Source: Lysinibacillus fusiformis
GTDB lineage: Bacteria; Bacillota; Bacilli; Bacillales_A; Planococcaceae
Assembly: GCF_003049525.1 (NCBI RefSeq)
Contig: NZ_PYWL01000013.1
Coordinates: 1 to 64,000, forward strand
Reading direction: 5' to 3'
DNA: 64,000 bases
Of the stretch, positions 1 to 8,874 are shown piece by piece. Numbering within the stretch: the stretch's first letter is position 1; every line of letters starts with the position of its first letter. A program made the translations under genes and the position numbers. The notes under the pieces are model-generated. The model saw only the letters and a list, made by a program, of their open reading frames with translations, searched no databases and was not told the DNA's origin.

Positions 1-95
1 ACTATATTCACTACTACAATCACAAACGAATGAAAGAAAAATTAAAAGACCTAAGCCCGGTGGAGTACCGAACTCAGGTCTTAGCAGTTGCTTAA
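1..95 (+). CDS. IS3-family transposase OrfB, C-terminal end (cut by window edge)
   Basis: The frame is open from the first bases and ends at a TAA at 93-95. The last ~30 residues include [18 protein letters not shown], the usual C-terminus of IS3/IS150-group DDE transposases. The rest lies outside the window, so it cannot be said whether the gene is intact. An inverted-repeat-like end follows 7 bp downstream, as expected for the right end of such an element. Confidence 0.85.
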   Translation, partial: YIHYYNHKRMKEKLKDLSPVEYRTQVLAVA

Positions 96-101
96 CTAAA
101 T

Positions 102-127
102 ATGTCTAACTTTTTTGGGTCAGATCA
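102..127 (+). repeat. Right terminal inverted repeat of IS3-family element
   Basis: Read on the minus strand the sequence starts TGATCTGACCCAAAAAAGTT and ends AGACAT. It lies just after the transposase stop and resembles the paired ends at 22518 and 57284, with about four or five differences in 26 positions. Confidence 0.7.
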
Positions 128-568
128 ATATGGACATGGCATAGTGTCATGTTTCCATAGTTTTTTATAGAGGGTATCAGCTATGAACCTCTCCCGTTTA
201 AGTCCGGGCATTCTTTTCCTCCATATAATACGAAAAATAGTACGAAACGTCAAATGGTTTTTTTCAAGCAAATTTCTCCGTCATACTGCTTTGGTAAAAC
301 AAACACAGTTATACTATCCTATCATTTAGCAGTACATGAAACCTTCAACTGAGCATAGATTTATTACTATTCGTATAAAATAAAACCTTAACAATTTATT
401 TCTCGCTCTATTTGCGCAAAATTAGCTAGATAATGCTCTCTTGAAGCGAAATAGCTCCTAACATATTTTCAAACTAAAAAAAATCAACTACAATGTAAAA
501 ATGGTAGAAATTCTAAAATCTACCCAATTACCTTTATTTATACAAATTCACTATGAAGGAGCACGAAG
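128..568. other. Intergenic, no gene seen
   Basis: AT-rich sequence between the IS end and the M13 peptidase gene. No convincing reading frame or strong hairpin was seen. The last ~150 bp should contain the peptidase promoter, but no clear -35/-10 pair stands out. A ribosome-binding site AAGGAG is at 556-561. Confidence 0.5.
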
Positions 569-2923
569 ATGAAAAAGAAGTTTTTATCCTTACTCATGGC
601 CATTATAATGGTCCTATCAGTAAGTGTAGCGGTGTATGCCGATGAAAAGTCCCCACCAGCGACAAGAGGAGAGATTGTTAAAACCTTGTTGGTAGCAGCA
701 GATGCATATCAATCAGGACTAAATAAAGAGGCGATTATACAAGGCTCAAAAAACAAGGATTTACGAGAAAATGAGCCAGCCAAGAAAGTTGAAGCCTTAG
801 TTATGTTGAGCAGAGCGTTCGGCGAATTGCCAGAGCCTGTTGGCAATGATCTTCGCAGTGGCACATTTGGAGTTAAGTACACTGATGTACCTACTTGGGC
901 TAAAAAAGATATCGATAATCTGACAAAAGCAGGCGTACTGACGGGCAACCCTGACGGCAAGTTAGGCGCAAATGACCCTATTACAATTGATGAGTTCCAA
1001 AATCTGATCGCCAGAATATGGACACTTAAAGGCTCCCACTTACATGACGATTTTTATGAAGCAATCAATAAAAAATGGTTAAATAGATCGACAATTCCAG
1101 TAGGAGAAATCATGGGCGGTGGTTTTCCTGAGCTTCAAAAACAGAATACAGATAAAATAGAAAAAATAATTACTGAGCTTTCTGGCAAACAATTTGCAGA
1201 AGGAACGAAAGAACAGAAAATTGCCGACTTCTATTCGACGGCATTGGATACAAGCAATAGAAATAAACAAGGGATTGAGCCTATTCAAAAATATGTAAAG
1301 GCAATTGATGATGCTAAAACCCTTGATGATCTTGTGCAAGCAGATCTTACCCTAGAGAAAGAATTGGGTCTAAGCTCACTATTTAGCTTTGCCATCATGA
1401 ATGATGCGAAGAACAGCAGTAAAAATGCTCTGTATTTCACTGGATTAGCTACTGGTTTAGATAAGAACAGTTTTGTAAGCGAAGACGCTAATGCGAAAAA
1501 GGCCTATATTCAATATATGACTAAGCTTTTAGTCGTGTCAGGTGAGAAAGAGTCTGCTGCAATAGCATTCGCCGAGAAAATTTACGAAATGGAAAAAGCC
1601 TTAGCTTCCGTATCGCTTGATCCTCATGAACAAGGCGACGTTACTAAATACTATAATCCATATTCAATCGAACAATTCGATAACATGTTCAAAACCGTAG
1701 ATATGAAACAAGTTTTGAAGTCGATGAAAGTTGACAGTGCAGATAAAGTAATCGTATTTGATGTGAAGCTGGCACAAAAAGGCGCAGAGCTCTTAACTGA
1801 CACTAATCTTAATGTGCTTAAAGCCTACTCTAAAGTACAACTTCTTATGGCAACTGGCGGTCTGTTGTCAGATGAATTCGGAGATGCTGCTAATGAGTTT
1901 GCGGCAACATTATACGGAGTTACAGGGGAAAAAACAGATCAAGAAATCGCAGTAGCTAAGACAACTAGTACAATGAGCGGCTATTTGGAGCAAATGTATG
2001 CCGAACAACATTTTTCTCCAAAAGCTAAAAAAGATGTTGAACAAATGGTAGATCAGTTAATTGCTACGTATGAGGAAAGAATCAAATCTCTTGATTGGAT
2101 GTCAGAAACAACAAAAGCTAAAGCCATTAAAAAACTGGATACGATGATTGTTAAAATTGGTTATCCAGACAAATGGGATACGACATTAGACAAAGTAGCG
2201 ATCAAAACATATGACGAAGGTGGTTCGCTATTCTCTAATACCTTCACAGTAACGAAAGCTTATATTGATAACACGAAAGCCAAGCTAGATAAACCGGTAG
2301 ATAGAACGCAATGGGTAACGAGCGTATATACGGTAAATGCTTTTTACAACGCTCTTAATAATGAAATTACGTTCCCTGCTGGTATTCTTCAAGCGCCTTT
2401 CTATGATATAAATGCTAAACCTGAAGAAAATTATGGTGCCATTGGCATGATTATTGGCCATGAAATCAGCCATGCATTTGATAACAACGGATCTGCATAC
2501 GACGAAAATGGCAATGCAAATAACTGGTGGACAGAAGAGGACTTTAAAAAGTTCGAAGAGAAAAACCAGAAACTGATTGAGTTTTATAATGCTATAGAGA
2601 TTATCCCTGGTGTTTTCAATGATGGTCAGCTTACATTGAGCGAGAATGGCGCTGATTTAGGTGGAATGGCAGCTTCACTGCAAGTTGTATCCCAAATGAG
2701 TAATCCAGACTATAAAGCATATTTCGAAAGTAATGCAGAAATGTGGAAATCCACTACTACAAAAGAATTTGCGGCAATGCTGAGCAAAAACGATGTACAT
2801 TCAGCCAATAAAGTTCGAGTAAACCGCACGATTGTAAATTTCCAGGAATTCTATGATACCTATGGAATTAAACCTGGAGATGGCATGTATATAGCTCCAG
2901 AGGATCGAGTTTCTATCTGGTAA
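569..2923 (+). CDS. SLH-anchored M13 (neprilysin-like) metallopeptidase
   Basis: A 784-residue exported zinc endopeptidase. It has an N-terminal signal peptide (about 1-25, cut after VYA). An SLH region follows (about 27-155), clearest at TDVPTWAKKDIDNLTKAGVL, then the M13 catalytic domain. The zinc motif HEISH is near residue 630. ENGAD near 691 supplies the third zinc ligand, and the domain ends at a terminal Trp as in the family. The SLH part suggests attachment to secondary cell-wall polymer outside the cell. AAGGAG ends 7 bp before the ATG. It is monocistronic, with a terminator downstream. M13 enzymes cleave short peptides; the substrate here is unknown. Confidence 0.9.
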   Translation: MKKKFLSLLMAIIMVLSVSVAVYADEKSPPATRGEIVKTLLVAADAYQSGLNKEAIIQGSKNKDLRENEPAKKVEALVMLSRAFGELPEPVGNDLRSGTFGVKYTDVPTWAKKDIDNLTKAGVLTGNPDGKLGANDPITIDEFQNLIARIWTLKGSHLHDDFYEAINKKWLNRSTIPVGEIMGGGFPELQKQNTDKIEKIITELSGKQFAEGTKEQKIADFYSTALDTSNRNKQGIEPIQKYVKAIDDAKTLDDLVQADLTLEKELGLSSLFSFAIMNDAKNSSKNALYFTGLATGLDKNSFVSEDANAKKAYIQYMTKLLVVSGEKESAAIAFAEKIYEMEKALASVSLDPHEQGDVTKYYNPYSIEQFDNMFKTVDMKQVLKSMKVDSADKVIVFDVKLAQKGAELLTDTNLNVLKAYSKVQLLMATGGLLSDEFGDAANEFAATLYGVTGEKTDQEIAVAKTTSTMSGYLEQMYAEQHFSPKAKKDVEQMVDQLIATYEERIKSLDWMSETTKAKAIKKLDTMIVKIGYPDKWDTTLDKVAIKTYDEGGSLFSNTFTVTKAYIDNTKAKLDKPVDRTQWVTSVYTVNAFYNALNNEITFPAGILQAPFYDINAKPEENYGAIGMIIGHEISHAFDNNGSAYDENGNANNWWTEEDFKKFEEKNQKLIEFYNAIEIIPGVFNDGQLTLSENGADLGGMAASLQVVSQMSNPDYKAYFESNAEMWKSTTTKEFAAMLSKNDVHSANKVRVNRTIVNFQEFYDTYGIKPGDGMYIAPEDRVSIW

Positions 2924-3043
2924 AACGCACAGTAGAACTACTCTTACATCCGTGTAAAAAAGTTCAATGACTGTCTGGAGAAGCTCTTTTTAGAGTAATA
3001 CTGCTTTCTCTAAGATTGTTGTCATTAAAACAAATAGGCAGAT

Positions 3044-3085
3044 TTAATCTACAGAGCTTGTGGATTAAACTCTGTCTTTTTGTTT
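3044..3085 (+). terminator. Rho-independent terminator after M13 peptidase
   Basis: An imperfect stem (CAGATTTAATCTACA against TGTGGATTAAACTCTG, one bulge) is followed by TCTTTTTGTTTT. Confidence 0.7.
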
Positions 3086-3247
3086 TAAATTTATGTTGCT
3101 TCAATTCAATATACCATGGCTACTTTTTTCATTTTTGACAATCGAGTGGATGTTACTCAATCCATACCTTATGAAGCATCACAATTTGTACTTTATGCGG
3201 ATAAAAAAACATCTTTCACCCACACTAATGGTGGAGGTGAGAAGATC

Positions 3248-3397
3248 ATGGGTAATAATAAACATAAGAATAATAAAACACAAGACAACAAAAAACAACA
3301 GAATCAAAATCAAAATGCTAACAGAGAGCGTAAAAACCGAGAAGAGTTCGCTGAGGAAGTAGATTTCAGTCGTATTCAAAATGAAAAAAATAAGTAA
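3248..3397 (+). CDS. Small hydrophilic Asn/Lys/Gln-rich protein
   Basis: A 49-residue, highly charged protein beginning MGNNKHKNNK and ending in an acidic/aromatic stretch, EEFAEEVDFSRIQ. GGAGGTGA sits 7 bp before this ATG, so the longer frame starting upstream is unlikely. Size and composition resemble small Bacillales spore-associated proteins of the YfhD type, but that is only a resemblance. A terminator follows within 20 bp. Confidence 0.6.
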   Translation: MGNNKHKNNKTQDNKKQQNQNQNANRERKNREEFAEEVDFSRIQNEKNK

Positions 3398-3411
3398 TTC
3401 ATGTGGAATTA

Positions 3412-3452
3412 CCCCCAATATTCACTTTATAAAGTTGAATATTGGGGTTTTT
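3412..3452 (+). terminator. Strong terminator
   Basis: A perfect CCCCAATATTCA/TGAATATTGGGG type stem with an AT loop, followed by TTTTT. It separates the small + gene from the convergent methyltransferase gene. Confidence 0.85.
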
Positions 3453-3507
3453 ATGACTATCAAAAAAATGAAAATCATTTCTGGTTAGGTTGATTTTAGC
3501 AACTCTT

Positions 3508-4263
3508 TTAGACATTACCTAAATAGCTTCGCGTTATATTTTGGAGAACCATTTTTCCATTGTTACTGTATTTTTCGAATAACTCCGACAGTAAGTAAAC
3601 GAATTCTTTATATTTTTCGTCATGTTTTTTGGGAGCATACGATGCTGATAAATTCCTTCCCAAGAAACCTTTATAATCAAATACTAAATCATTTTGATAC
3701 TTTTTAAACTCATACTTTTCATCCTTAAAAAAGCTATTAAAAACGTCTTGGGTTTCTTCCATTCCACCGCTAAATCCTTTGAAATTTGAACATGTCCTTT
3801 GGCAAATTTCTGCATTCTCTTGAATAATCGGACTAGTTAAATCTCTGCTATTCCACACAAGAGCAACATTAGCCTTTTGCCTTACTATTCGTTGGCATTC
3901 AATTTTAAATGCTTTTTTATCAAACCAATGAAATGCCTGTGCAACTGTTACTAAATCAACGCTATTACCTTTTAAAGTAGTGTTTTCGGCAGTTCCTTTT
4001 ATTGATTTAAAACGAGAATGTATGCTTAATGACTCCTCAGCCATCTTTCTCATGTCGTCATTTGGCTCTACTCCTATAACATTCATACCTTTTTCCAGCA
4101 GCTGACGGCTCAATATCCCCGTACCCGAACCAATATCGGCCACTATCTGTTCTCCTTTAAGTTGGTTAGCTGAAAGCAAGTCATCAATATATTCATTAGG
4201 GTAACTAGGACGATATTGCGCATATATTTCAGCCTTATCTGTAAAATTTTCAGTTGTTTTCAT
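3508..4263 (-). CDS. Class I SAM-dependent methyltransferase
   Basis: 251 residues. Motif I is VADIGSGTGILSRQL (about 42-56), followed by the acidic VIGVEPN. A later VDLVTVAQAFHWFD matches the post-motif region of the UbiE/trans-aconitate methyltransferase-like group. A soluble protein of unknown acceptor. Single gene upstream of the VOC gene on the same strand side, with a 70-bp gap after it and its own start context (GGAGG-like AGGAAGG). No substrate can be read from the sequence. Confidence 0.85.
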   Translation of the reverse strand: MKTTENFTDKAEIYAQYRPSYPNEYIDDLLSANQLKGEQIVADIGSGTGILSRQLLEKGMNVIGVEPNDDMRKMAEESLSIHSRFKSIKGTAENTTLKGNSVDLVTVAQAFHWFDKKAFKIECQRIVRQKANVALVWNSRDLTSPIIQENAEICQRTCSNFKGFSGGMEETQDVFNSFFKDEKYEFKKYQNDLVFDYKGFLGRNLSASYAPKKHDEKYKEFVYLLSELFEKYSNNGKMVLQNITRSYLGNV

Positions 4264-4335
4264 AGTACTACCTTCCTCCCTTTACTATTCAGTACGATTG
4301 GTTTTATCCAGAAAAATAGCTGCCTATATAAAGTG

Positions 4336-4719
4336 CTAAGTGTTTTTACAAATCATTAATACATTCCCATCTAGATCTTTGAACACAAAATAAAAATCAT
4401 CCTGTATTTCTGTCACAAGTTCAACATGATGCTCCTTCATAAATTGATAAGAAGCTTGGAGATCATCCGTTACAAGCTGAATGGATGGGACTTGATAGGT
4501 GGCAATATCACCATCCTCTTTTCTCCACTTTGGCATAGCATCTAAAATTAATCCTGCCGTTCCTTCCATAGGTGCCACGAATAAATGTCCAAAATGCTCT
4601 TCTCCCCCTTCCAAACCCACTATTTTTCTGTACCATTCTATTGCCTTCTCTAAGTTACGAACTGGGATAAACACAGCACCGATTCTGTTTTTAATGGGCG
4701 TATTATTAGGTGTAGTCAA
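4336..4719 (-). CDS. VOC-family (glyoxalase/bleomycin-resistance fold) protein
   Basis: About 127 residues with two βαβββ halves: IGAVFIPVRNLEKAIEWY at the start and FYFVFKDLDGNVLMIC at the end. The start chosen is TTG at 4717-4719. AAAGGAG at 4728-4734 is 8 bp upstream of it, while the ATG at 4735-4737 has no ribosome-binding site because it overlaps that sequence. The family includes dioxygenases, isomerases and drug-binding proteins; the ligand here is not predictable. Confidence 0.8.
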   Translation of the reverse strand: MTTPNNTPIKNRIGAVFIPVRNLEKAIEWYRKIVGLEGGEEHFGHLFVAPMEGTAGLILDAMPKWRKEDGDIATYQVPSIQLVTDDLQASYQFMKEHHVELVTEIQDDFYFVFKDLDGNVLMICKNT

Positions 4720-4824
4720 CTTACATTCTCCTTTCATAAAGCTTTACATTTACTGTTGAATTCTACATCCCCTCATTTTTTCCCTCTATTAGTGAAGGTA
4801 TATCACTATCGATCAATACAAACG

Positions 4825-4857
4825 AAAAAAAAAGCGTTAATCGAATGAGGATTAACG
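4825..4857 (-). terminator. Terminator of the glycosyltransferase gene
   Basis: The stem CGTTAATC/GATTAACG with a 7-nt loop is followed, on the minus strand, by a run of nine T. Confidence 0.8.
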
Positions 4858-4915
4858 GCACAATGGTTTCTTTATTCTTATCTCTCATACTTGAAATCTA
4901 GCTTAAGACCATTCT

Positions 4916-5677
4916 TTATCTATCTTGATTTTCATAATAGGCTTCATCCGCATATTTTCGGTCAGTTCCTTTCAGATAGGCTAGGATGATTGATGGACGT
5001 TTAAGTAATATCCAATCTCCATTTTTATCAAATTTCCTACTTGAAGTGATCATTCCATTTTGAATGGTCCCAAATTTTTTCCCACTCTTTTTGCCCAACA
5101 CTTTTAATCGTTTAGCGAAATCTGCATCTTCTGCCATAAGCATTTCTTCATTAAAACCATTAATCAATTTAAAGTCCTCTTTATAACACCAAAAGATCCC
5201 CACAGAAATAGCTCCATATTTAAAGAATAATGGGCCAATTAGTAACAAAGCTGAAACAAAAATTCCTAAGGACATTCTTTCAAACTTTCCTGTAACTCCG
5301 CCGCCAATATACTTTCCTGAGCTTAAATACTCCTCTGCCTTTGACAACACATGATCATTCATCAGTGTATCTGCATCAATCGTAACGATGATTTCACCTC
5401 TCGCTATTCCAACACCAGTGTTCCTTATCTTAGAAAGGTTCTTGTCGTCATTCTTTAATACGATACAATTATACGATCTTGCAATTTCCTCCGTTTTATC
5501 CGTACATCGATTTAATATAACAATGATTTCAACTTGATTTTCAAATGGTTTAGAAGCTTTTAAGATGGATTCTATGCATTTCCCAATGTACTGTTCTTCA
5601 TTATGCGCGGGTATTACAATTGAAAATTTTATAGCCTCCTTATTTTTTTCTTCTAAAGAGTTCTCTTTTTCGCCCAT
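4916..5677 (-). CDS. GT2-family glycosyltransferase
   Basis: 253 residues with a GT-A fold. It opens FSIVIPAHNEEQYIGKCI, has the metal-binding DAD (TIDADTLM) near residue 100 and the acceptor-side motif EDADFAKRL near 185. One hydrophobic segment (about 125-150, MSLGIFVSALLLIGPLFF) may pack on the membrane. The start ATG has AAAGGGGAGA upstream. It stands alone, so the sugar and acceptor (cell-wall polymer, lipid or exopolysaccharide) cannot be told from context. Confidence 0.88.
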   Translation of the reverse strand: MGEKENSLEEKNKEAIKFSIVIPAHNEEQYIGKCIESILKASKPFENQVEIIVILNRCTDKTEEIARSYNCIVLKNDDKNLSKIRNTGVGIARGEIIVTIDADTLMNDHVLSKAEEYLSSGKYIGGGVTGKFERMSLGIFVSALLLIGPLFFKYGAISVGIFWCYKEDFKLINGFNEEMLMAEDADFAKRLKVLGKKSGKKFGTIQNGMITSSRKFDKNGDWILLKRPSIILAYLKGTDRKYADEAYYENQDR

Positions 5678-6031
5678 ACATTATCTCCCCTTTAAATGAA
5701 ACCATTTTTATTTCTGTAACAGTGACTTGACACAAGAGTGAATGTTGTGGAAATGAAATCGAAGTGACACTATCTATTCATTCCCACTGCCAAACACCAC
5801 CCTTATAAGGAATATTATCTCATTAAATATCGACCTGAACGAATCAAAATTTGAAATTTTTTCTAATTATTATGTATTGCAGTTTCAAGACACTTAGAAG
5901 TCTTTATCCGCGGCAAATTAGGAAATATTTTATACATTTATTGAGCTCTTAAAAAATGTAAAATAACGGCAATTAATCTTTCCGCTTTGGGAGCCATATC
6001 CTCTCATTTTAACTCTTCAAAATCACCATGG
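5678..6031. other. Intergenic, nothing recognised
   Basis: AT-rich region upstream of the glycosyltransferase gene. No frame, repeat or clear hairpin was found. Confidence 0.5.
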
Positions 6032-6126
6032 TTATTGTAATTCACTTTCTGGTCTCGCGACTAAGATTGTCTTATATTCTTCATCTGGAAAAGAAAATAC
6101 TCTTTTATAACCAAAAATGGTACATT
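6032..6126 (-). pseudogene. 3' remnant of an unrecognised gene
   Basis: A start-less frame reads IFGYKRVFSFPDEEYKTILV and ends RPESELQ-stop. Codon use and composition look coding, but there is no start or ribosome-binding site and the frame is closed just upstream. It is probably the tail of a lost gene. Confidence 0.35.
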
Positions 6127-6213
6127 AATAAGGACTGAAAGTACGTTGTGTTGAATGAGCTCCACCATAAACTATTTTGAGAAGTAACGTGCGATGATGC
6201 TGCGGCTTTTCGT

Positions 6214-6330
6214 AAAAAGGACTGATAAGATGAAAAGATTTATGTGGACTATCAGCGACATACCAAGCTTGTAAGGAGTGCCGATACATCCCTTGACCTC
6301 TCTGCAAGCTTGGGTTTCTCAAGGGAGCTG
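6214..6330 (+). promoter_or_regulatory. Candidate structured leader with SD-sequestering pseudoknot
   Basis: CCAAGCTTG (6263-6271) pairs with CAAGCTTGG (6305-6313). CCCTTGA (6290-6296), inside that loop, pairs with TCAAGGG (6319-6325), which lies outside it. This is an H-type pseudoknot of 9 + 7 bp. The second stem covers the Shine-Dalgarno AAGGGAG (6321-6327) of the next gene. A small upstream hairpin, CTGATA...TATCAG, precedes it. The architecture resembles translational riboswitches, but no known class was recognised. Confidence 0.45.
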
Positions 6331-6336
6331 ATATGA

Positions 6337-6615
6337 ATGAAAAATCGATCAAGGGCCTATATTCGCCATCAAAGAGAGCGAATGATTCAAAAGAAATGGG
6401 CTATTTTACAGAATATTATGTTACGGGAAAATGAATACATGCCTGTACGGGGTACATTGAGCAAAGGTAAAGTGCATTGCTCTTGTAGAATGTGCCGCTA
6501 TGAGCAGTATCATTCGATTCCAAAAACCAAGCATAAAGCAAGGTTAAAAGCTATGGAACAGGAAATAGACGAATATGTCTATTTCCTTTTAGCATGCTGT
6601 TCTTTCTTTACATGA
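6337..6615 (+). CDS. Small basic protein with CSCxMC cysteine motif
   Basis: 92 residues. The N-terminus is strongly basic (NRSRAYIRHQRERMIQKKW). The centre carries KVHCSCRMCRYEQY, which could bind a metal or RNA, then a Lys-rich helix and a hydrophobic tail. Short bacterial proteins with this Cys pattern are widespread and uncharacterised as far as I know. AAGGGAG is 9 bp upstream of the ATG. The conserved-looking leader in front may control translation. Confidence 0.7.
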   Translation: MKNRSRAYIRHQRERMIQKKWAILQNIMLRENEYMPVRGTLSKGKVHCSCRMCRYEQYHSIPKTKHKARLKAMEQEIDEYVYFLLACCSFFT

Positions 6616-7093
6616 TCTTGCCCTTACAAAAAGCATATCGCTTGGAAATAAAAAATAATTTCCCGGGTAAGCGCAAGAAATGACAAGTTTAGTCTTCGCT
6701 AGCAACACTAAGCGACTGATTTCATCATTATCCATGACTTGCTTAAGTGATAAAGCAAGCATTTTCCCTCATACTATTCCATTTCATAATTAATTTCCAC
6801 ATGAATTGTATTTATTTCCTTACTAAGAATGTCTTGCCATCAATACGTTAATGTAGTGTTGTTCGAGCATCTGCCACTCTCCCTTCATCCTATATCAAAT
6901 TTTCTTTAATAGACATATTGCCAAACCATCCTCCATATTCAATTCATATAATATTAGAGGAAATAAAGGAAGTTGCATTTTCTTGAAAACTTTCATTTTC
7001 TGGTGTGATAACAATCTACTTTTGGACTTGTATAACAACTTCGTAAATCTGATTTTCTCACTAAAGATTATTTTTTTGAAGGGAGGTGAAAAA
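6616..7093. other. Intergenic with a possible gene scrap
   Basis: Minus-strand codons around 6690-6760 read MDNDEISRLVL, close to DNDEIRRLVL in the small phage-type gene at 25109. This suggests a decayed relative, but there is no intact frame. No strong terminator was seen. The last 15 bp carry the ribosome-binding site of the next gene. Confidence 0.35.
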
Positions 7094-7414
7094 ATGGCAC
7101 TTTCAATTATAAATATCCATGTAAATGTTACAGGAACTTCCACTAAATTCTTTAATATTTTAGCAGCAAATTTAGCTGTCACAGATGGCACGACTATTGC
7201 TGCAACTGCCTTTTTAAATGATAGTGGAAATGCCGCTACTGCTTTCCCAGTAGTCAATAATGGCTACTATAATTTCTATATTAATGGGGTATTACAGGAA
7301 GGTGGCTCCTATACAGTTTCTGCAACAGAGTTAACCTTTAACGACGTTACGGGTACACTCACTGCCGGTACGCCTTTAGTAATAGAAGCGGTAGAATTAG
7401 TTACACAAACGTAA
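7094..7414 (+). CDS. DUF4183-like protein
   Basis: 106 residues. The start is the ATG preceded by GGGAGGTGA at 7081-7089; the frame is open further upstream but without a ribosome-binding site. The core YYNFYINGVLQEGGSYTV followed by TAGTPLVIEAVEL is typical of DUF4183, a small β-rich domain found in sporulating Bacillales and often linked to spore surface or collagen-like proteins. Rich in Thr/Ala, with no signal peptide. Function unknown. Confidence 0.7.
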   Translation: MALSIINIHVNVTGTSTKFFNILAANLAVTDGTTIAATAFLNDSGNAATAFPVVNNGYYNFYINGVLQEGGSYTVSATELTFNDVTGTLTAGTPLVIEAVELVTQT

Positions 7415-7445
7415 TAACTTAGTAATTCCCATTATTTTTTGTTCG

Positions 7446-7475
7446 AGGGTCACTACATCCCCAAGTGACCCTTAA
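7446..7475 (+). terminator. Terminator
   Basis: AGGGTCACT/AGTGACCCT stem with a 9-nt loop, then TAAATTT. The same stem is used at 11276 and, slightly altered, at 58709. Confidence 0.7.
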
Positions 7476-7612
7476 ATTTCTTAAAGGAGAAATCACATTA
7501 ATTTTTCTTATACTTTAATAAAGTAATAAACGAATAAAAAGTTCATAGAATAACATTGCATCATTCATTTGATTACGATGGATACTAAAATATTGAACGA
7601 AGGAGAATGACG

Positions 7613-8011
7613 ATGAGCATTGAAATTATTAAACTCGCACCAACATTATTACATGTGTTTAAAGCTGGTGAGTTGATTCCAAAAACAGAAAAGCGCATTA
7701 TTTATGGACAAGCTACATCAGACGCAAATGGTATCGCTACCTTGTATGTTACAGACAATGCATTAGCGAATGGCAATCCTTTGTTATCAACTATTGATTT
7801 CGCAGTATCAAGCGTTTACTCTACAAATGCTTCGATTAATTTAAGACCTAGAGTACAAATGAGAGAGAAAAATATTGCTGCAAAATATGTCTCTGCTAAT
7901 GTGACAAATATTAGTGGTGTGACGGTATTAGGCATTAGTGTATTGGGGTCTGAAAATCCAGTAAGCGGCGTTATTGTCGACTTTATGGTTCTAGGCAGCT
8001 TTGATCATTAA
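7613..8011 (+). CDS. Hypothetical β-rich protein
   Basis: 132 residues. It starts at the second ATG (MSIEIIKLAPTLLHVFKAG), 7 bp after AAGGAG at 7600-7605. The sequence is Val/Ile/Thr/Asn-rich with GQATSDANGIATLYVTDN, as in Ig-like or surface β-sandwich proteins. No signal peptide or membrane segment is seen. It follows the DUF4183 gene on the same strand but behind a terminator. I do not recognise the family. Confidence 0.65.
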   Translation: MSIEIIKLAPTLLHVFKAGELIPKTEKRIIYGQATSDANGIATLYVTDNALANGNPLLSTIDFAVSSVYSTNASINLRPRVQMREKNIAAKYVSANVTNISGVTVLGISVLGSENPVSGVIVDFMVLGSFDH

Positions 8012-8050
8012 TAGAAAGTATGGAGGTTTTTCATTGATGATGAAATAATG

Positions 8051-8089
8051 AAAAAAGGATGCCCAAAAAGAAGAGCCTTTTTGAACATC
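8051..8089 (-). terminator. Terminator of the broken gene upstream on the minus strand
   Basis: Minus-strand stem GATGTTCAAAAAGG/CTTTTTGGGCATC followed by six T. Confidence 0.6.
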
Positions 8090-8095
8090 TTTACT

Positions 8096-8487
8096 TTATT
8101 GCAAAGGAATATTCAATTCAATATTTTTCCCAGTAGGATTGACATAATAGTTTAAATATATTTTTGCCTTTCCATTATAATCTTCAAATTGTGTCGTTTC
8201 CACTACGTATTGCTCATCTCGTGAAATCGGAATACCTTTGAACTCTAACAGCGTGCCATCTTCTTTTATTGCATCAGAGAACATTAAAAATTCACCTTGA
8301 TTATCCTTATTCATCTTTACTGATACACTTTGCTCCGCCGCGGAAATATCACCATTAAAATAGCATCACGTCCATAGCATCTTGCTCATTTTTAATATAT
8401 GTAAAAAATATCCTCACCCATTTCAATAAGGGAAAGTATCACTTCATGATCCCCCCGTATAGCAGGCTGCTCTAATTCAAATTCCAT
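8096..8487 (-). pseudogene. Frameshifted hypothetical gene
   Basis: A good start (ATG 8485-8487, GGAGGCG upstream) opens MEFELEQPAIRGDHEVILSL but the frame closes within 32 codons. The same protein appears to resume in other frames and then ends in the frame reading NGDISAAEQSVSVKMNKDNQ through to the stop at 8096. At least two indels are needed to rejoin it. The rejoined product would be ~130 residues and soluble. Family unknown. Confidence 0.6.
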
Positions 8488-8599
8488 CCTTTTCGCCTCC
8501 TTCCTCCATTAGACGGAGTGATTCTTCTTTTCGTTCAAAATCTGTAAAATTTTCTTTTAAATTGGAAGTGACAAGGTTCTTATCATAAGTATTTTTCAC
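8477..8599 (-). CDS. Possible small or truncated gene overlapping the next start
   Basis: A short frame (KNTYDKNLVTSNLKENFTDF then ERKEESLRLMEEGG) overlaps the start of the downstream broken gene by 11 bp, as in translational coupling. No good start was found: GTG at 8599 lacks a ribosome-binding site and the frame runs into a terminator hairpin. It is likely the tail of a deleted gene. Confidence 0.3.
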   Translation of the reverse strand: MKNTYDKNLVTSNLKENFTDFERKEESLRLMEEGGEKDGI

Positions 8600-8605
8600 A
8601 AATAG

Positions 8606-8652
8606 AATAAAACCAGTAAAACACATCTTTCTGTGCCTTACTGGTTTTATAG
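8606..8652 (-). terminator. Terminator-like hairpin
   Basis: AAAACCAGTAA/TTACTGGTTTT stem with a ~17-nt loop and T-rich flanks on both sides. It could work in either direction. Confidence 0.65.
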
Positions 8653-8874
8653 AAGCCTACATTTTATGAGTGAGAGAATTCCAAGCTCGATGTTTCAGTG
8701 TTCCCCTCTTTGTCATTCTCAGCTACTAAAGCACAAAATGATGCATTTTTCTTTCTCTCGTACCCCCATGGTCATCGGTTATCCTGCTACCATTTGTAGA
8801 ATCGTCGACCTTTTTTTTGAAGAACGGCCGCCCCTATGATTCGACCACCACGTAAAACATTTATAAATTATTGT

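Noticed and set aside
6449-6455. GGGGTAC motif inside the CSCxMC gene
   Set aside because: It lies within a coding region far from any integrase; counted as chance.
8633-8839. 68-codon plus-strand frame
   Set aside because: No ribosome-binding site; minus-strand fragments in the same place look more like an old decayed gene, but too broken to annotate.
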